The notes under the pieces: generated by a model
Databases searched by the model: none
What the model was told of the DNA's origin: nothing
The model's input: the letters and a program-made list of their open reading frames with translations, nothing else
In this document: positions 8,818-19,164 of the stretch, in pieces
Position numbering within the stretch: position 1 is the first letter of the stretch
How the letters are laid out: every line of letters starts with the position of its first letter
Translations under genes and position numbers: made by a program
Source: Achromobacter kerstersii
Lineage (GTDB): Bacteria > Pseudomonadota > Gammaproteobacteria > Burkholderiales > Burkholderiaceae_B
Direction of reading: 5' to 3'
Length of the DNA stretch: 64,000 bases
Assembly (NCBI RefSeq): GCF_902859595.1
Contig: NZ_CADIJQ010000003.1
Span: forward strand, 62,001 to 126,000

Positions 8818-9399
8818 TTACTTGTGGATGGCCACAGCGACCGCCTGCGTGATGGTGAAATCCACCAGATCGCCTTCTTTCAGTTGCTGCAAGCGTGCCT
8901 GGAGCGCCGGGTCCTTGACCTGGATGGTGCGCATCCCGCCTTGCGGGCCCTTCAGGGTGACCAAGTTTGCACTTTTGTTGATGTGCCAGATTTCGGCGGT
9001 GATGGTCGTTTGGCGGCCCATCGCGCCACCGGGCTTGGCGCCCGGCGCACTGCGGGTAGCTGATGTTTCCGTCACGACCTCGGGCGCGCCTGAGCCCGCG
9101 CGGCGCACATCGACCGCGACGGATTCGTAATAATCCAGCGTCAGGGTATCGCCCGTTTTGATCTGTTGGAAATTACGCACGTCCGGGCCTGCAACGACAT
9201 CGACGGAATTGCCGTTGGCGCCTTGCAGGGTGATGGTGCGCGTGGCGGGGTCAACCGCCGTCACCTTGCCGGACGCGGTGGTGAGCGCCGCGCCGACCAC
9301 GCGGGCAGACGCCGCAAACGGCATCGCCAATGTGCCCAGCAAAATGCCCGTCAACGCCAGGCGCGCAACGGGAGTGAAGACAGATTTCTGGTTCTTCAT
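8818..9399 (-). CDS. Exported protein with two repeated ~55-residue modules, function unknown
   Basis: A 193-residue protein with a signal peptide (residues 1-32, ending AASA). I do not recognise a named family. Two halves resemble each other: residues 44-98 (GKVTAVDPATRTITLQG, then IKTGDTLTLDYYESVAV) and 135-191 (AEIWHINKSANLVTLKG, then LKEGDLVDFTITQAVAV). Both are beta-rich and would fit small barrel or OB-like modules joined by an Ala/Gly/Ser linker. The start at 9399 is chosen because it has GGAGG just upstream and begins a proper signal peptide; an upstream extension of 27 codons does not look coding. Confidence 0.75.
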   Translation of the reverse strand: MKNQKSVFTPVARLALTGILLGTLAMPFAASARVVGAALTTASGKVTAVDPATRTITLQGANGNSVDVVAGPDVRNFQQIKTGDTLTLDYYESVAVDVRRAGSGAPEVVTETSATRSAPGAKPGGAMGRQTTITAEIWHINKSANLVTLKGPQGGMRTIQVKDPALQARLQQLKEGDLVDFTITQAVAVAIHK

Positions 9400-9764
9400 G
9401 ATGTGGCACCCTCCAGTAGAGGAAGTGTTGGGAAAAAACACGAGGGGAACTGGGGATAATGCGAGCTCAGCGGAAGACATCCGCCTTCAGGACGAGGGCT
9501 TGAATACTGCGATGGGCCGACGCCGCAGGGGCGTGGCCGGGTGGAGCAAAGCGTGGAGTAAGGCGTACGACGACATAAATCCGATCTCTCCAATCGGGTT
9601 ATTCTTCAAACGCACTAACGGTCAACCGCAGGAAATGCAGACGTGGGCGCGGCGAGAAGGCTACACTTTGGTCTGCGGCGGGCTCCGGCCCGTTTTTGTA
9701 GAATACCCGGATGTGGTGTTTTAGGATACAAAACGCGCCGCCACGACTGATTCAGCACCTGCAT
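9400..9764. other. Intergenic region before rpsP, no gene seen
   Basis: About 365 bases between divergent genes. Apart from the start region of the minus-strand gene I see only a small inverted repeat (CCGAT near 9582, ATCGG near 9593). Open frames here lack start signals and family resemblance. Confidence 0.5.
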
Positions 9765-9794
9765 TTGCCAGCTGGCTTGTTTAAGTGCTAGAAT
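9765..9794 (+). promoter_or_regulatory. Probable sigma-70 promoter for rpsP-rimM-trmD
   Basis: TTGCCA (9765-9770) and TAGAAT (9789-9794) with an 18-base spacer, 36 bases before the rpsP ATG. Confidence 0.7.
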
Positions 9795-9829
9795 TTCCCG
9801 TTTTTCACAACTAATTCAAGGGATTACCT

Positions 9830-10090
9830 ATGGTGGTGATTCGCCTGGCCCGCGGTGGGTCCAAGAAGCGTCCGTTTTACAACCTGGTGGCCACCGATTC
9901 GCGTAACCGTCGCGACGGCCGCTTCATCGAGCGCGTGGGTTTCTACAACCCCGTAGCTAGCGAAGGCACGGAAAACCTGCGCATTGCGCTGGATCGCGTG
10001 CAGTACTGGACCGGCACTGGCGCCCAACTGTCGCCTGCTGTTGAGCGTCTGGTCAAGGACTACTCGGCTAAGGTTTCCGCCGCTGCTTAA
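9830..10090 (+). CDS. rpsP: 30S ribosomal protein bS16
   Basis: An 86-residue bS16 with the conserved start [18 protein letters not shown] and [13 protein letters not shown]. It binds 16S rRNA during early 30S assembly. First gene of the rpsP-rimM-trmD cluster, with its own promoter upstream. Confidence 0.97.
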   Translation: MVVIRLARGGSKKRPFYNLVATDSRNRRDGRFIERVGFYNPVASEGTENLRIALDRVQYWTGTGAQLSPAVERLVKDYSAKVSAAA

Positions 10091-10174
10091 TTGCCGCGTC
10101 GACCAACCAAGTCGTTAGTTCAGCTGTAAAAGCTACCATTCTTAGCTGTTTCATCCTTACCAAGAGCGCGATAC

Positions 10175-10792
10175 ATGTCTGATGCCGCAACCTCTAACGC
10201 GGCGCCTACGGATTTGATCGAGCTGGGCCGCATCACTGCAGCCTACGGTGTGAAAGGCTGGGTCAAAGTGCAGCCTCATTCGGCCAATGCCGAAGTGCTG
10301 CTCTCAGCATCTCAATGGTGGTTGACTCGCCCTGTGCCTGAATTGGCGCGGGGCGCTGTCGCGTCTGCGCCTGTCGTAATCAAAGTTCTGCAAGCCCGCT
10401 CGCAAGGCGCCACGGTCGTGGCCCAGCTGGCGGGTATTGCCGATCGCGATCAGGCCGAAGCCATGCGCGGATATTCCGTGCAGGCGCCACGCGGATCTTT
10501 CCCCGCGCCGGAAGAAGACGAATACTACTGGGTCGACCTCATCGGCTGCGCGCTGTACACCAGCGCCAACGGTGAACCCGCCTTGATTGGCGTGGTGGAC
10601 GAAGTCCTTGATAACGGCGCTCACGCCGTCTTGAAGGTTTTGTGCCAGAAGGCAGGGGCCGAAGGGCCCGAGCCCATCCTGACCGCCAAAGGCCGACCCG
10701 CCGAAATGCTTGTTCCGTTCGTACGTGCGCACATACACGCCGTCGATCTGGCTGCTCGCCGCATTGACAGCGACTGGCCGGCGGATCTTTGA
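10175..10792 (+). CDS. rimM: Ribosome maturation factor RimM
   Basis: A 205-residue RimM that helps mature the 30S head domain and interacts with S19. The N-terminal part ([19 protein letters not shown]) and the PRC-barrel part ([27 protein letters not shown]) are both present. The 84-base gap from rpsP holds no hairpin with a T run. Its TGA overlaps the trmD ATG by one base. Confidence 0.95.
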   Translation: MSDAATSNAAPTDLIELGRITAAYGVKGWVKVQPHSANAEVLLSASQWWLTRPVPELARGAVASAPVVIKVLQARSQGATVVAQLAGIADRDQAEAMRGYSVQAPRGSFPAPEEDEYYWVDLIGCALYTSANGEPALIGVVDEVLDNGAHAVLKVLCQKAGAEGPEPILTAKGRPAEMLVPFVRAHIHAVDLAARRIDSDWPADL

Positions 10793-11646
10793 TGCGATTT
10801 GACGTCGTTACGCTCTTTCCCGAAATGTTCGGGGTAGTGCGCGATCTGGGTGTCACCGGCCGGGCGCATGCCCAGGGCCGGTGGTCTCTGCATGCGTGGA
10901 ATCCTCGAGATTTCACGCACGACGTTCATCGCACGGTGGACGACCGCCCCTACGGCGGCGGCCCCGGAATGGTGATGATGGCGGGGCCTTTGGAAGCCGC
11001 TGTCAACGCCGCTCAGGACGCGCGCGCCGCGCTTGGCCTGGGCCGTGCCCCCGTTGCGCTGCTGGCCCCGGTTGGACAGCGCTACGATCAGGCGGGCGCC
11101 GAATCACTGGCTGCAAGCGACGGAATCATCCTGATTTGCGGCCGATACGAAGGGGTCGACCAGCGCTTCATTGAACGCTGCGTGACCCACGAAATATCCC
11201 TGGGCGACTTTGTGTTGTCCGGCGGAGAAATCGCCGCGCTTGCGGTGATCGATGCCGCCGTGCGTCTCTTGCCCGGCGTGCTCAACGATGGCGATTCCGC
11301 ATTGCAGGACTCGTTCAACGACACCTTGTCCGGCTTGCTGGACAGCCCCCACTACACGCGCCCCGAAGTCTACGAGGGCGAGTCCGTGCCCCCGGCGCTG
11401 CTTAGCGGCCATCACGCCAACATCGCCCGTTGGCGGCGCGAACGCTCGCTGGCGTTGACCGCCGCCCGCCGCCCTGAGCTGCTGGAATCCGCCCGTGCCA
11501 AGGGCTGGTTGAACAAAGCCGATGAGCGCTTTTTGGCTGAATTGGCCGGCACGTACGACCCGGCATCTGATGCCCCCAAGCGGCGGCGCAAATCTTCAAG
11601 CAAGCCTGCGGCCAGTTCGCCCGCAACGCCTGACGCATCTTCCTAA
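10792..11646 (+). CDS. trmD: tRNA (guanine-37-N1)-methyltransferase
   Basis: A 284-residue SPOUT methyltransferase making m1G37 in tRNA. It shows the standard start [13 protein letters not shown], the knot segment ([14 protein letters not shown], then [13 protein letters not shown]) and the C-terminal domain. It is about 30 residues longer than the common length because of a basic, Ser/Ala-rich tail ([13 protein letters not shown]). The ATG at 10792 is preferred over the TTG three bases earlier. In many proteobacteria rplS follows trmD; here the next gene is an unrelated regulator. Confidence 0.95.
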   Translation: MRFDVVTLFPEMFGVVRDLGVTGRAHAQGRWSLHAWNPRDFTHDVHRTVDDRPYGGGPGMVMMAGPLEAAVNAAQDARAALGLGRAPVALLAPVGQRYDQAGAESLAASDGIILICGRYEGVDQRFIERCVTHEISLGDFVLSGGEIAALAVIDAAVRLLPGVLNDGDSALQDSFNDTLSGLLDSPHYTRPEVYEGESVPPALLSGHHANIARWRRERSLALTAARRPELLESARAKGWLNKADERFLAELAGTYDPASDAPKRRRKSSSKPAASSPATPDASS

Positions 11647-11725
11647 CGCTTTTCATCAGACTGGCGCTGCCCAACCCCGCTAGGGATGTTCCTAGGTTGT
11701 GGGCGGTTTGTGTGCTCCTTAGTAT

Positions 11726-11753
11726 TGAAAATTACATGCAAATGAAATTTTCA
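11726..11753. promoter_or_regulatory. Palindromic operator candidate in front of the XRE-cupin regulator
   Basis: TGAAAATTACAT (11726-11737) and ATGAAATTTTCA (11742-11753) form a 12-base inverted repeat with one mismatch and a GCAA centre. It is AT-rich in a GC-rich setting and ends one base before the ATG at 11755. The position suits a dimeric repressor that controls its own gene. Confidence 0.65.
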
Positions 11754-11754
11754 T

Positions 11755-12444
11755 ATGAATCAGCCCCGCCGCGCCGAATCTGGCCTGTCTTCCTCTGAAC
11801 GCCCAACCCCGGCGTCATCGCGCCTGTCGTCCGGCCGGCCGGAATCCGCCGTTGATATGTGGCTGGGCCAGCAATTGCGCCAGTTGCGCAAGCAGCAGGG
11901 CCGCTCGCTGACCGATGTGGCCAGTGCTTGCGGCATGTCGGTCGGACTGTTGAGCCAGATCGAGCGGGGCTTGAGTTCCGCCTCGGTCAAGACGCTGGAC
12001 CTGCTTGCCCGTGAATTTCAGGTGTCGGTCAATTCGCTGCTGCGCAATGCCGAGCACACGCAGGGTGAAGATGGCGGCCGTGTGGCGCGCGCCGGTACGC
12101 ATCGGTTTATCGACCTGAGCGAAAAAGGCATCAGCAAAGAGATGTATACGCCGCCCGCCTGCCGCAGCATGGACCTGTGCCGCGCGACCATCGAACCGGG
12201 CGGCTCCACCGGCAATGAGCTGTTCGTAACGGGGCAGGGCGAGCAGATCGGCGTCGTGCTCAAAGGGTCGTTAGAACTCTGGGTAGGCGACCGCGTCGTG
12301 CTGCTCAACGAAGGCGATAGTTTTTGCTATGCCAGCAGCACGCCGCGCCGCTGGCGCAATCCCGGCTCGCAGGCGACGGAAGTCATCTGGGCCATTTCCA
12401 ACATCACTCAAGCCGCGGGGGACGACACGCAACAAGCGCCCTAG
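11755..12444 (+). CDS. XRE-family regulator with C-terminal cupin domain (PuuR-like)
   Basis: A 229-residue regulator with an N-terminal helix-turn-helix (about residues 38-95: LGQQLRQLRKQQGRSLTDV, then GLLSQIERGLSSASVKTL) and a cupin sensor domain (about 150-220: EPGGSTGNE, GVVLKGSLELWVG, LNEGDSFCY). Members of this architecture, such as PuuR, usually repress transport and catabolism genes for polyamines or amino acids and sense a small ligand through the cupin. It lies directly before an ABC importer and an FAD oxidase, its likely targets. The palindrome at 11726 suggests autoregulation. Confidence 0.85.
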   Translation: MNQPRRAESGLSSSERPTPASSRLSSGRPESAVDMWLGQQLRQLRKQQGRSLTDVASACGMSVGLLSQIERGLSSASVKTLDLLAREFQVSVNSLLRNAEHTQGEDGGRVARAGTHRFIDLSEKGISKEMYTPPACRSMDLCRATIEPGGSTGNELFVTGQGEQIGVVLKGSLELWVGDRVVLLNEGDSFCYASSTPRRWRNPGSQATEVIWAISNITQAAGDDTQQAP

Positions 12445-12462
12445 GCGCGCAGCATCCACAGC

Positions 12463-12491
12463 GGCGCGGCGACACTGGGGATCGCCGCGCC
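12463..12491 (+). other. Stem-loop between the regulator and the binding-protein gene
   Basis: A perfect 10-base inverted repeat (GGCGCGGCGA and TCGCCGCGCC, nine-base loop) without a T run. It could stabilise an mRNA end or partly separate regulator and transporter expression. Confidence 0.6.
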
Positions 12492-12543
12492 ACCGGACAC
12501 GCCAGGCGTTGCCCGGACTTCTTTGCCACGATGAGGAAATGTC

Positions 12544-13299
12544 ATGAAATTCAAGACTCTGGTTGTCTCGGTATTTGCTGCATTGTCCATGGCCGCGGGC
12601 GCGCACGCCCAGACGGTGTTGAAAGTGGGGTCCACACCCACCGGCAGTCCGTTCACGTTTCTCGACACCAAGACCAACAGCATTGAAGGCGTGATGGTCG
12701 ACATCGTGAAAGCGGTTGGCAAAGAAGCGGGATTCGAGGTGCAGATCGAACCCATGGCGTTTTCGGCGCTGATCGGTTCGTTGACTTCCAAGCGTATCGA
12801 CATCGTGTCGGCGGCCATGTTCATCACGCCGCAGCGCCAGCAGGTGGTGAGTTTTTCGGAACCGGTCTATCGCTACGGCGAAGGGCTGATGGTGCTGAAG
12901 ACCGACAACAAGGATTACAAGTCCTTTGCCGACATGAAAGACATGACGGTAGGCGTGCAGGTGGGCACCGCGTTTGTCGAACCCATCCAAAAGAGCGGCG
13001 TGTTCAAGGAAGTGAAGCTCTACGACAACCCGCCCGACATGATGCGCGACGCCAATGCCGGCCGTATCCAGGGCGGCTTCATGGACTACCCGATTGCGGC
13101 CTACATCCTGACGCAAGGCAACTACCCGAACCTGAAGATGGCGCAGTCTTACCAGCCCACCATCATGGGCAGCCTGGGGCTGGCCACGCGCAAGGAAGAC
13201 ACCGCGCTGCTTGATCGCATCAACAAGGCGCTGGTCAAGCTGAAGGCGGACGGCGCCATCGACGCCATCCTGAAAAAGTGGGGCCTGTCCGGCGCGTGA
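12544..13299 (+). CDS. ABC transporter substrate-binding protein (amino-acid family 3)
   Basis: A 251-residue periplasmic binding protein with a signal peptide (1-23, ending AHAQ) and the family 3 layout: VLKVGSTPTGSPFTFLD, then GVMVDIVKAVGKEAGFEV, the SLTSKRIDIVSAAMFIT segment and VGVQVGTAF. It captures an amino acid or related cation for the permease and ATPase encoded just downstream. The exact ligand cannot be read from sequence; the FAD oxidase at the end of the cluster points to an amine or amino acid used as nitrogen or carbon source. Confidence 0.88.
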   Translation: MKFKTLVVSVFAALSMAAGAHAQTVLKVGSTPTGSPFTFLDTKTNSIEGVMVDIVKAVGKEAGFEVQIEPMAFSALIGSLTSKRIDIVSAAMFITPQRQQVVSFSEPVYRYGEGLMVLKTDNKDYKSFADMKDMTVGVQVGTAFVEPIQKSGVFKEVKLYDNPPDMMRDANAGRIQGGFMDYPIAAYILTQGNYPNLKMAQSYQPTIMGSLGLATRKEDTALLDRINKALVKLKADGAIDAILKKWGLSGA

Positions 13300-13343
13300 T
13301 GCCGGCCTGATCTCAAGCAACTCGCAGTTTTTGCATCAGCCTG

Positions 13344-13367
13344 GCCGGTGCGCGCCCGCGCGCCGGC
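13344..13367 (+). other. Intercistronic stem-loop after the binding-protein gene
   Basis: GCCGGTGCGC (13344-13353) and GCGCGCCGGC (13358-13367) pair over 10 bases with one G-U. Hairpins here are common in ABC operons, where they protect the upstream binding-protein mRNA and lower permease yield; that role is inferred. Confidence 0.6.
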
Positions 13368-13421
13368 GGGCGGGGCGCATCCCGCGTTCCCGTGGGCTGT
13401 CTCGTCGGGGTGGGTGAAGTC

Positions 13422-14071
13422 ATGATGGAATTCTTCAAGGATTCGGCGGAGTATCTGCCGATATTGCTGCAAGGGGCAAAGCTGACAATCCTGGTGACGC
13501 TGGGGTCGTTGGCGCTGTCGACCGTGCTGGGCCTGGTGTGGGCGCTGATGCGGGTGTCGGGCAACACGTTCCTGTCCAAGCTCAGCGGCGGCATCATCAA
13601 TCTGCTGCGCGGCATTCCGATCATCGTGCTGCTGTTCTATATCTATTTCGTGATGCCCGACATGGGTGTGTCGTTGACAGCCGTGCAGGCCGCCATCATC
13701 GGCTTGGGCGTCGCGTATTCAGCCTATCAGGCCGAGAATTTTCGCGCGGGGATTCAGGCGATTGACCGCGGCCAGATCGAAGCCGCGATGGCGATGGGCA
13801 TGAGCTGGAGCATGACGATGCGGCGCGTGGTGCTGCCGCAGGCTGTGAAGATTGTGCTGCCGCCCTACGGCAACATCATGATCATGATGCTCAAGGATTC
13901 GTCGCAGGCCTCCACGATCACCGTGGCGGAGCTGGCTTTGCAGGGCAAGCTGATCGCTGTGTCGACCTTCAAGAACGCGACGGTGTTTTCGCTGGTGGCG
14001 TTGATGTACCTGGTGATGTGCGTGCCGCTGATTCTGCTGGTCCGGCATCTGGAAAAAAGGAGCGCCACGAA

Positions 14072-14075
<4 letters not shown>
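13422..14075 (+). CDS. ABC transporter permease (HisM/GlnP type)
   Basis: A 217-residue inner-membrane permease with about five transmembrane helices and the family 3 pattern: a first helix [18 protein letters not shown], the [16 protein letters not shown] segment, and the coupling (EAA-like) loop [24 protein letters not shown] that docks on the ATPase. The start is ATG 13422 (or 13425). Its TGA overlaps the ATPase ATG, so the two are made in step. An alternative upstream start would add residues with no family resemblance. Confidence 0.88.
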
Positions 14076-14803
<728 letters not shown>

Positions 14804-14812
14804 GGAATCATC

Positions 14813-16102
14813 ATGCAGCAAGCGCCGTTTCCCTTATCGCCGTCATTGTGGGCAGCCACCGCCGCGGCGCCTCCGCCGACCGAGCCGCTGATGGCCTCCA
14901 CACAGGCGGACGTGCTCGTCATCGGCGGCGGATACGCCGGCCTGAGCACGGCCTTGCATCTGGCCGAGCGGGGCGTCAAAACCGTGGTGCTGGAGGCGCG
15001 CGAGATCGGCTTTGGCGGATCGGGCCGCAATGGCGGGCAGGTGATTCCCGGCTTGAAGTACGACCCGGACGCCTTGATCTCGATGTTCGGCCACGACCGC
15101 GGCGAGCGGCTGTTGCGGTTCGCCGGCGCCACGGCCGACTCGGTGTTCAACTTGATCGACCGTCATGCCATGGATGTGCCGCACGTCCGTAAAGGCTGGA
15201 TTCAAGGCGCGCACACCGCCGACGCGTTGCGCACCGCGCACGACCGCGCCGCCCAATGGGCGCGGCATGGCGTGGATGCGCAGCCGCTGGATCGCGGGCA
15301 AGTCGCGCGCTTGCTGGGAACCGACCGCTATCTGGGCGGATGGGTCGATAACCGCGCGGGCGCCGTGCAGCCCTTGAGTTATGTGCGTGGCCTGGCGCGT
15401 GCTGCATTGAATGCGGGCGCGGTCATCCACACCGATACGCCGGTCACGGGCTTGAAGCGCGAGGCCGGCAAATGGACCGCCACCACCGCACGCGGCGCGA
15501 CAGTTTCCGCCGACCGCGTGGTGATGTGCACGAACGCCTATGGCGGTGATCTGTTGCCCGGCTTGAAGACGTCCATCATCGACGCCAACACCTTCCAGGT
15601 GGCGACGGCCCCGCTGCCGGAGGCCGTGCGCGCAGGCATCTTCCCCGAGGGGCATGTCACGTCGGACACCCGCAACCTGTTGCTGTACTTCCGGTTGGAT
15701 CACCAGGGCCGATTGCTGATGGGCGGTCGCGGGCCCTTTCGTGAACCCAAGGGCCCGCAGGACTGGGCGCATCTGGAACGCGTGATGCTGAAGCTGTTCC
15801 CGCAGGTGGCCGGCACCCCGTTCGAATATCGCTGGTGCGGACGCGTTGCCGTTACGCGCGACTACCTGCCGCATCTGCACGAGCCGCAACCGGGCCTGCT
15901 GGTGGATATCGGCTGCCAAGGGCGGGGCGTGGGCTTGCAGACCAGCATGGGGCGAGCGATGGCGCAATACGTGGCCACGGGCGACGCGAATGCATTGCCG
16001 GTGCCGCTGTCGCCGATCGTGCCGTTCCCGCTGTACGGGCTGCGGCGGCTCTACGTGAATGCAGTGGTGACCTGGTATCGCCTGAACGATGGCGGTGTGT
16101 AG
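14813..16102 (+). CDS. FAD-dependent oxidoreductase, DAO family (PuuB-like)
   Basis: A 429-residue flavoenzyme. The Rossmann motif VLVIGGGYAGLSTALHLAERG lies near residues 35-55, followed by the GFGGSGRNGGQV segment typical of gamma-glutamylputrescine oxidase and related amine oxidases; the C-terminal FAD contact is CQGRGVGLQTSMG. The reaction is oxidative deamination of an amine or amino acid with release of H2O2, substrate unknown. It starts nine bases after the ATPase gene and closes the cluster with the PuuR-like regulator, so uptake and oxidation of the same compound is the simplest reading. Confidence 0.82.
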   Translation: MQQAPFPLSPSLWAATAAAPPPTEPLMASTQADVLVIGGGYAGLSTALHLAERGVKTVVLEAREIGFGGSGRNGGQVIPGLKYDPDALISMFGHDRGERLLRFAGATADSVFNLIDRHAMDVPHVRKGWIQGAHTADALRTAHDRAAQWARHGVDAQPLDRGQVARLLGTDRYLGGWVDNRAGAVQPLSYVRGLARAALNAGAVIHTDTPVTGLKREAGKWTATTARGATVSADRVVMCTNAYGGDLLPGLKTSIIDANTFQVATAPLPEAVRAGIFPEGHVTSDTRNLLLYFRLDHQGRLLMGGRGPFREPKGPQDWAHLERVMLKLFPQVAGTPFEYRWCGRVAVTRDYLPHLHEPQPGLLVDIGCQGRGVGLQTSMGRAMAQYVATGDANALPVPLSPIVPFPLYGLRRLYVNAVVTWYRLNDGGV

Positions 16103-16126
16103 GCGGGAGGTCGGTGCGGAGTTGTC

Positions 16127-16205
16127 TGTCAGGCGGTGCCTGTTAGGACGTGCCTGTCAGGACGTGCCTGTCAGGACATGCCTGTTAGGACGTGCCTGTC
16201 AGGAC
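16127..16205. repeat. 14-bp tandem array downstream of the oxidoreductase gene
   Basis: Five units matching TGTYAGGACRTGCC (16127-16140, 16141-16154, 16155-16168, 16169-16182, 16183-16196; the first is more divergent) and a nine-base partial copy. The array fills the gap up to the valS terminator. It has no start codons or hairpin of note. Confidence 0.9.
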
Positions 16206-16212
16206 AGAGGCC

Positions 16213-16242
16213 ATAAAAAAACCCCGGACATCGTCCGGGGTT
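16213..16242 (-). terminator. valS: valS terminator
   Basis: AACCCCGGAC (16220-16229) and GTCCGGGGTT (16233-16242) form a perfect 10-base stem with a three-base loop; read on the minus strand it is followed by seven T. It lies 28 bases past the valS stop. Confidence 0.92.
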
Positions 16243-16269
16243 ATTCGTTCAAGCGGCCAGGCCGTTTGC

Positions 16270-19164
16270 TCAGTCGCCCAGCTTGGCGCGCTGTTCGCGC
16301 ACCTTCTGCAACGTTTCACCAAACTGCGCCATGCGCGCCTTTTCCTGTTCCACAACCGCTGCCGGGGCGCGTTCGACGAAGCTGGCGTTGGACAGCTTGC
16401 CGTTGGCCTTGGCGATCTCGCCGTCCAGGCGCGCGATTTCCTTGTCCAGGCGGATGCGTTCGGCGGCCACGTCAATTTCCACGTGCAGCATCAGGCGGCT
16501 GGCGCCCACGACCTGGACCGGCGCACCGGCGTCGGGCAGCACGTCCAGCACATCGACCTGGCTCAGCTTGGCCAACGCGGCCAGATAAGGCGCGTTGCGC
16601 TTGAGCGTGGGCGCGTCGCCCTGGGCGCACAGCGGCACCTTCTGGGCGGGCGACAGATTCATCTCGCCACGCAGTGCGCGCACGGCTTCAACCTGCGCCT
16701 TGAGCTCGGCCACATCGGCTTCTGCCGCGGCGTCCACGGCGGCCGGGTTGGCTTGCGGATACGGCTGCACGCTGACGCTGTCGGCAACGCCTTCCTTGCG
16801 CTTGCCCGCCACCACCGACACCTTCTGCCACAGCTCTTCCGTGATGAACGGAATGATGGGGTGCGCCAGGCGCAACACGCATTCCAGCACGCGGATCAGC
16901 GTGCGGCGCGTGCCCAGTTGCTGGGCCGGCGTACCGGTCTGGATCTGCACCTTGGCCAGTTCCAGATACCAGTCGCAGTATTCGTCCCAGACAAAGCGGT
17001 ACAGCGCGTTGGCGATGTTGTCGAAGCGGTAGTCAGCAAAGCCGCGCGCCACATCGGCTTCCAGCGTCTGCATCTGGCTGACGATCCAGCGGTCCACGAA
17101 CGAGGTCTCGCCCGTGTCCGAACCCGTCAGGTCATGGCCTTCGGTGTTCATCAGCACGAAGCGGGTGGCGTTCCACAGCTTGTTGCAGAAGTTGCGATAG
17201 CCCTCGCAGCGCTTCAGGTCGAAGTTGATGTTGCGGCCCAGCGTGGCGTAAGCGGCCATCGTGAAGCGCAGCGCGTCGGTGCCGAAGGCGGGAATGCCGT
17301 CCGGGTACTGGCGGCGCGTGGCCTTTTCGATGGCGCCTGCTTGCTTGGGGTTCATCAGGCCGTAGGTGCGCTTGGTGACCAGGCCGTCCAGGTCGATACC
17401 GTCGATGAGGTCAACCGGGTCCAGGGTGTTGCCCTTGGACTTGCTCATCTTTTGGCCGTCGGCGTCGCGGATCAGGCCGTGCACGTAGACGTGCTTGAAC
17501 GGGATCTGGCCGGTCATGTGCGTGGTCAGCATGACCATGCGGGCGACCCAGAAGAAGATGATGTCAAAGCCCGTGACCAGCACGCTGGAAGGCAGGTAGC
17601 GTTGCAGGTCCGGCGTGTTGTCCGGCCAGCCCAGCGTCGTGAAGGGCACAAGGCCCGACGAGAACCAGGTGTCCAGGACGTCGGGGTCGCGCTTCAGGTC
17701 GCCCGTCACGCCAGCGGCGCGGGCCTGCTCGATGGCGCTCGCTTCGTCGTGCGCCACAAAGATCTGGCCGTCGTCCGAATACCACGCCGGAATCTGATGG
17801 CCCCACCACAGTTGGCGCGAAATGCACCAGTCCTGGATGTTGTTCAGCCACTGGTTGTAGATGGTGGTCCAGTTCTCCGGGTAGAACTGGATGCGGCCGT
17901 CGGCCACGACTTCCAGCGCCACTTCGGTGATGCTCTTGCCCGGATTCAACGTGCCTTCTGGGGCGGGCTTGCTCATGGCCACGAACCACTGGTCCGTCAG
18001 CATGGGTTCCAGGACGACGCCGGTGCGGTCGCCCTTGGGTTGCATCATCTTGTGCGGTTCGATCTTGACCAGATAGCCTTCGGCATCCAGCTGGGCGACA
18101 ACGGCCTTGCGGGCTTCGTAGCGCTCCAGTCCCTGGAATTGCTTGGGGCCGTTTTCGTTGATGTGCGCGTCCAGCGTGAAGATCACGATCAGGGGCAGGT
18201 CGTGGCGCATCGCGCAGGCGTAGTCGTTGAAGTCGTGCGCGCCAGTGATCTTCACGCAGCCCGTGCCGAAGGCGGGGTCGACGAAATCATCCGCGATGAT
18301 GGGGATGTTGCGGTCGCACAGCGGCAGCTCGACTTCCTTGCCGATCAGGTGCTGGTAGCGCGGATCTTCGGGGTGCACGCACAGCGCGCCGTCGGCCAGC
18401 ATCGTTTCCGGGCGGGTCGTGGCGATGGTCATGCCGCGCAAGGTGACGGTCTGGCCGTCCTTGTCGACGATGGTTTGCGGGCCGTCGACGAAGGGGTAGA
18501 GGATGTGCCACATGTGGCCATCGGTTTCTTCGGACTGCACTTCCAGGTCGGATACGGCGGTCAGCAGCTTCGGGTCCCAGTTGACCAGGCGCTTGCCGCG
18601 GTAGATCAGTCCCTGTTTATGCAGGCGCACGAAGGTTTCGACGACGCCGCGCGACATGCGGTCGTCCATCGTGAAGTATTCGCGGGGCCAGTCGGCCGAC
18701 GCGCCCAGGCGGCGCACCTGCTCGGTGATGGCGTTGCCCGACTTTTCTTTCCATTCCCAGACCTTTTCCACGAATTTTTCGCGGCCGAGGTCGTGGCGGG
18801 AAACCTTCTGGGCGTCGAGCTGTCTTTCAACAACGATCTGCGTGGCGATGCCGGCGTGGTCGGTGCCGGGAATGAACACGGTGTCGTCGCCCGACATGCG
18901 GCGGTAGCGCACCAGCCCGTCCATGATGGTCTGGTTGAAGGCGTGGCCCATGTGGAGCGTGCCCGTCACGTTGGGCGGCGGGAACTGGATGACGTAGGGC
19001 TGGCTTTCCGTCCCCATTTTTACGTGCTGGCCCGCCGTGAAGTACCCGCGCTTGTCCCACTCGGCGTACCAGCGGGATTCCAATTCGGAGGGTTCGAAGC
19101 TCTTGGAGAGTTCCGGGGTGTCGCTCGCGGGGTTCGCGGCGTTCGGGGGGGCAGCTTGAGTCAT
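16270..19164 (-). CDS. valS: Valine--tRNA ligase
   Basis: A full-length 964-residue class I synthetase. Visible elements: [16 protein letters not shown] (HIGH motif), the CP1 editing insert, [17 protein letters not shown] (KMSKS), the anticodon-binding domain and a C-terminal coiled coil (about 900-964, VFEQ-rich heptads that contact tRNA). It begins with a short Ala/Pro-rich extension before the [15 protein letters not shown] core. The start at 19164 gives the longest sensible protein; a start ten or more residues later cannot be excluded. Ends at a strong terminator. Confidence 0.96.
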   Translation of the reverse strand: MTQAAPPNAANPASDTPELSKSFEPSELESRWYAEWDKRGYFTAGQHVKMGTESQPYVIQFPPPNVTGTLHMGHAFNQTIMDGLVRYRRMSGDDTVFIPGTDHAGIATQIVVERQLDAQKVSRHDLGREKFVEKVWEWKEKSGNAITEQVRRLGASADWPREYFTMDDRMSRGVVETFVRLHKQGLIYRGKRLVNWDPKLLTAVSDLEVQSEETDGHMWHILYPFVDGPQTIVDKDGQTVTLRGMTIATTRPETMLADGALCVHPEDPRYQHLIGKEVELPLCDRNIPIIADDFVDPAFGTGCVKITGAHDFNDYACAMRHDLPLIVIFTLDAHINENGPKQFQGLERYEARKAVVAQLDAEGYLVKIEPHKMMQPKGDRTGVVLEPMLTDQWFVAMSKPAPEGTLNPGKSITEVALEVVADGRIQFYPENWTTIYNQWLNNIQDWCISRQLWWGHQIPAWYSDDGQIFVAHDEASAIEQARAAGVTGDLKRDPDVLDTWFSSGLVPFTTLGWPDNTPDLQRYLPSSVLVTGFDIIFFWVARMVMLTTHMTGQIPFKHVYVHGLIRDADGQKMSKSKGNTLDPVDLIDGIDLDGLVTKRTYGLMNPKQAGAIEKATRRQYPDGIPAFGTDALRFTMAAYATLGRNINFDLKRCEGYRNFCNKLWNATRFVLMNTEGHDLTGSDTGETSFVDRWIVSQMQTLEADVARGFADYRFDNIANALYRFVWDEYCDWYLELAKVQIQTGTPAQQLGTRRTLIRVLECVLRLAHPIIPFITEELWQKVSVVAGKRKEGVADSVSVQPYPQANPAAVDAAAEADVAELKAQVEAVRALRGEMNLSPAQKVPLCAQGDAPTLKRNAPYLAALAKLSQVDVLDVLPDAGAPVQVVGASRLMLHVEIDVAAERIRLDKEIARLDGEIAKANGKLSNASFVERAPAAVVEQEKARMAQFGETLQKVREQRAKLGD

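Noticed and set aside
16103..16604. Plus-strand frame starting in the 14-base array
   Set aside because: It translates repeats and then the antisense of valS; no support for a gene.
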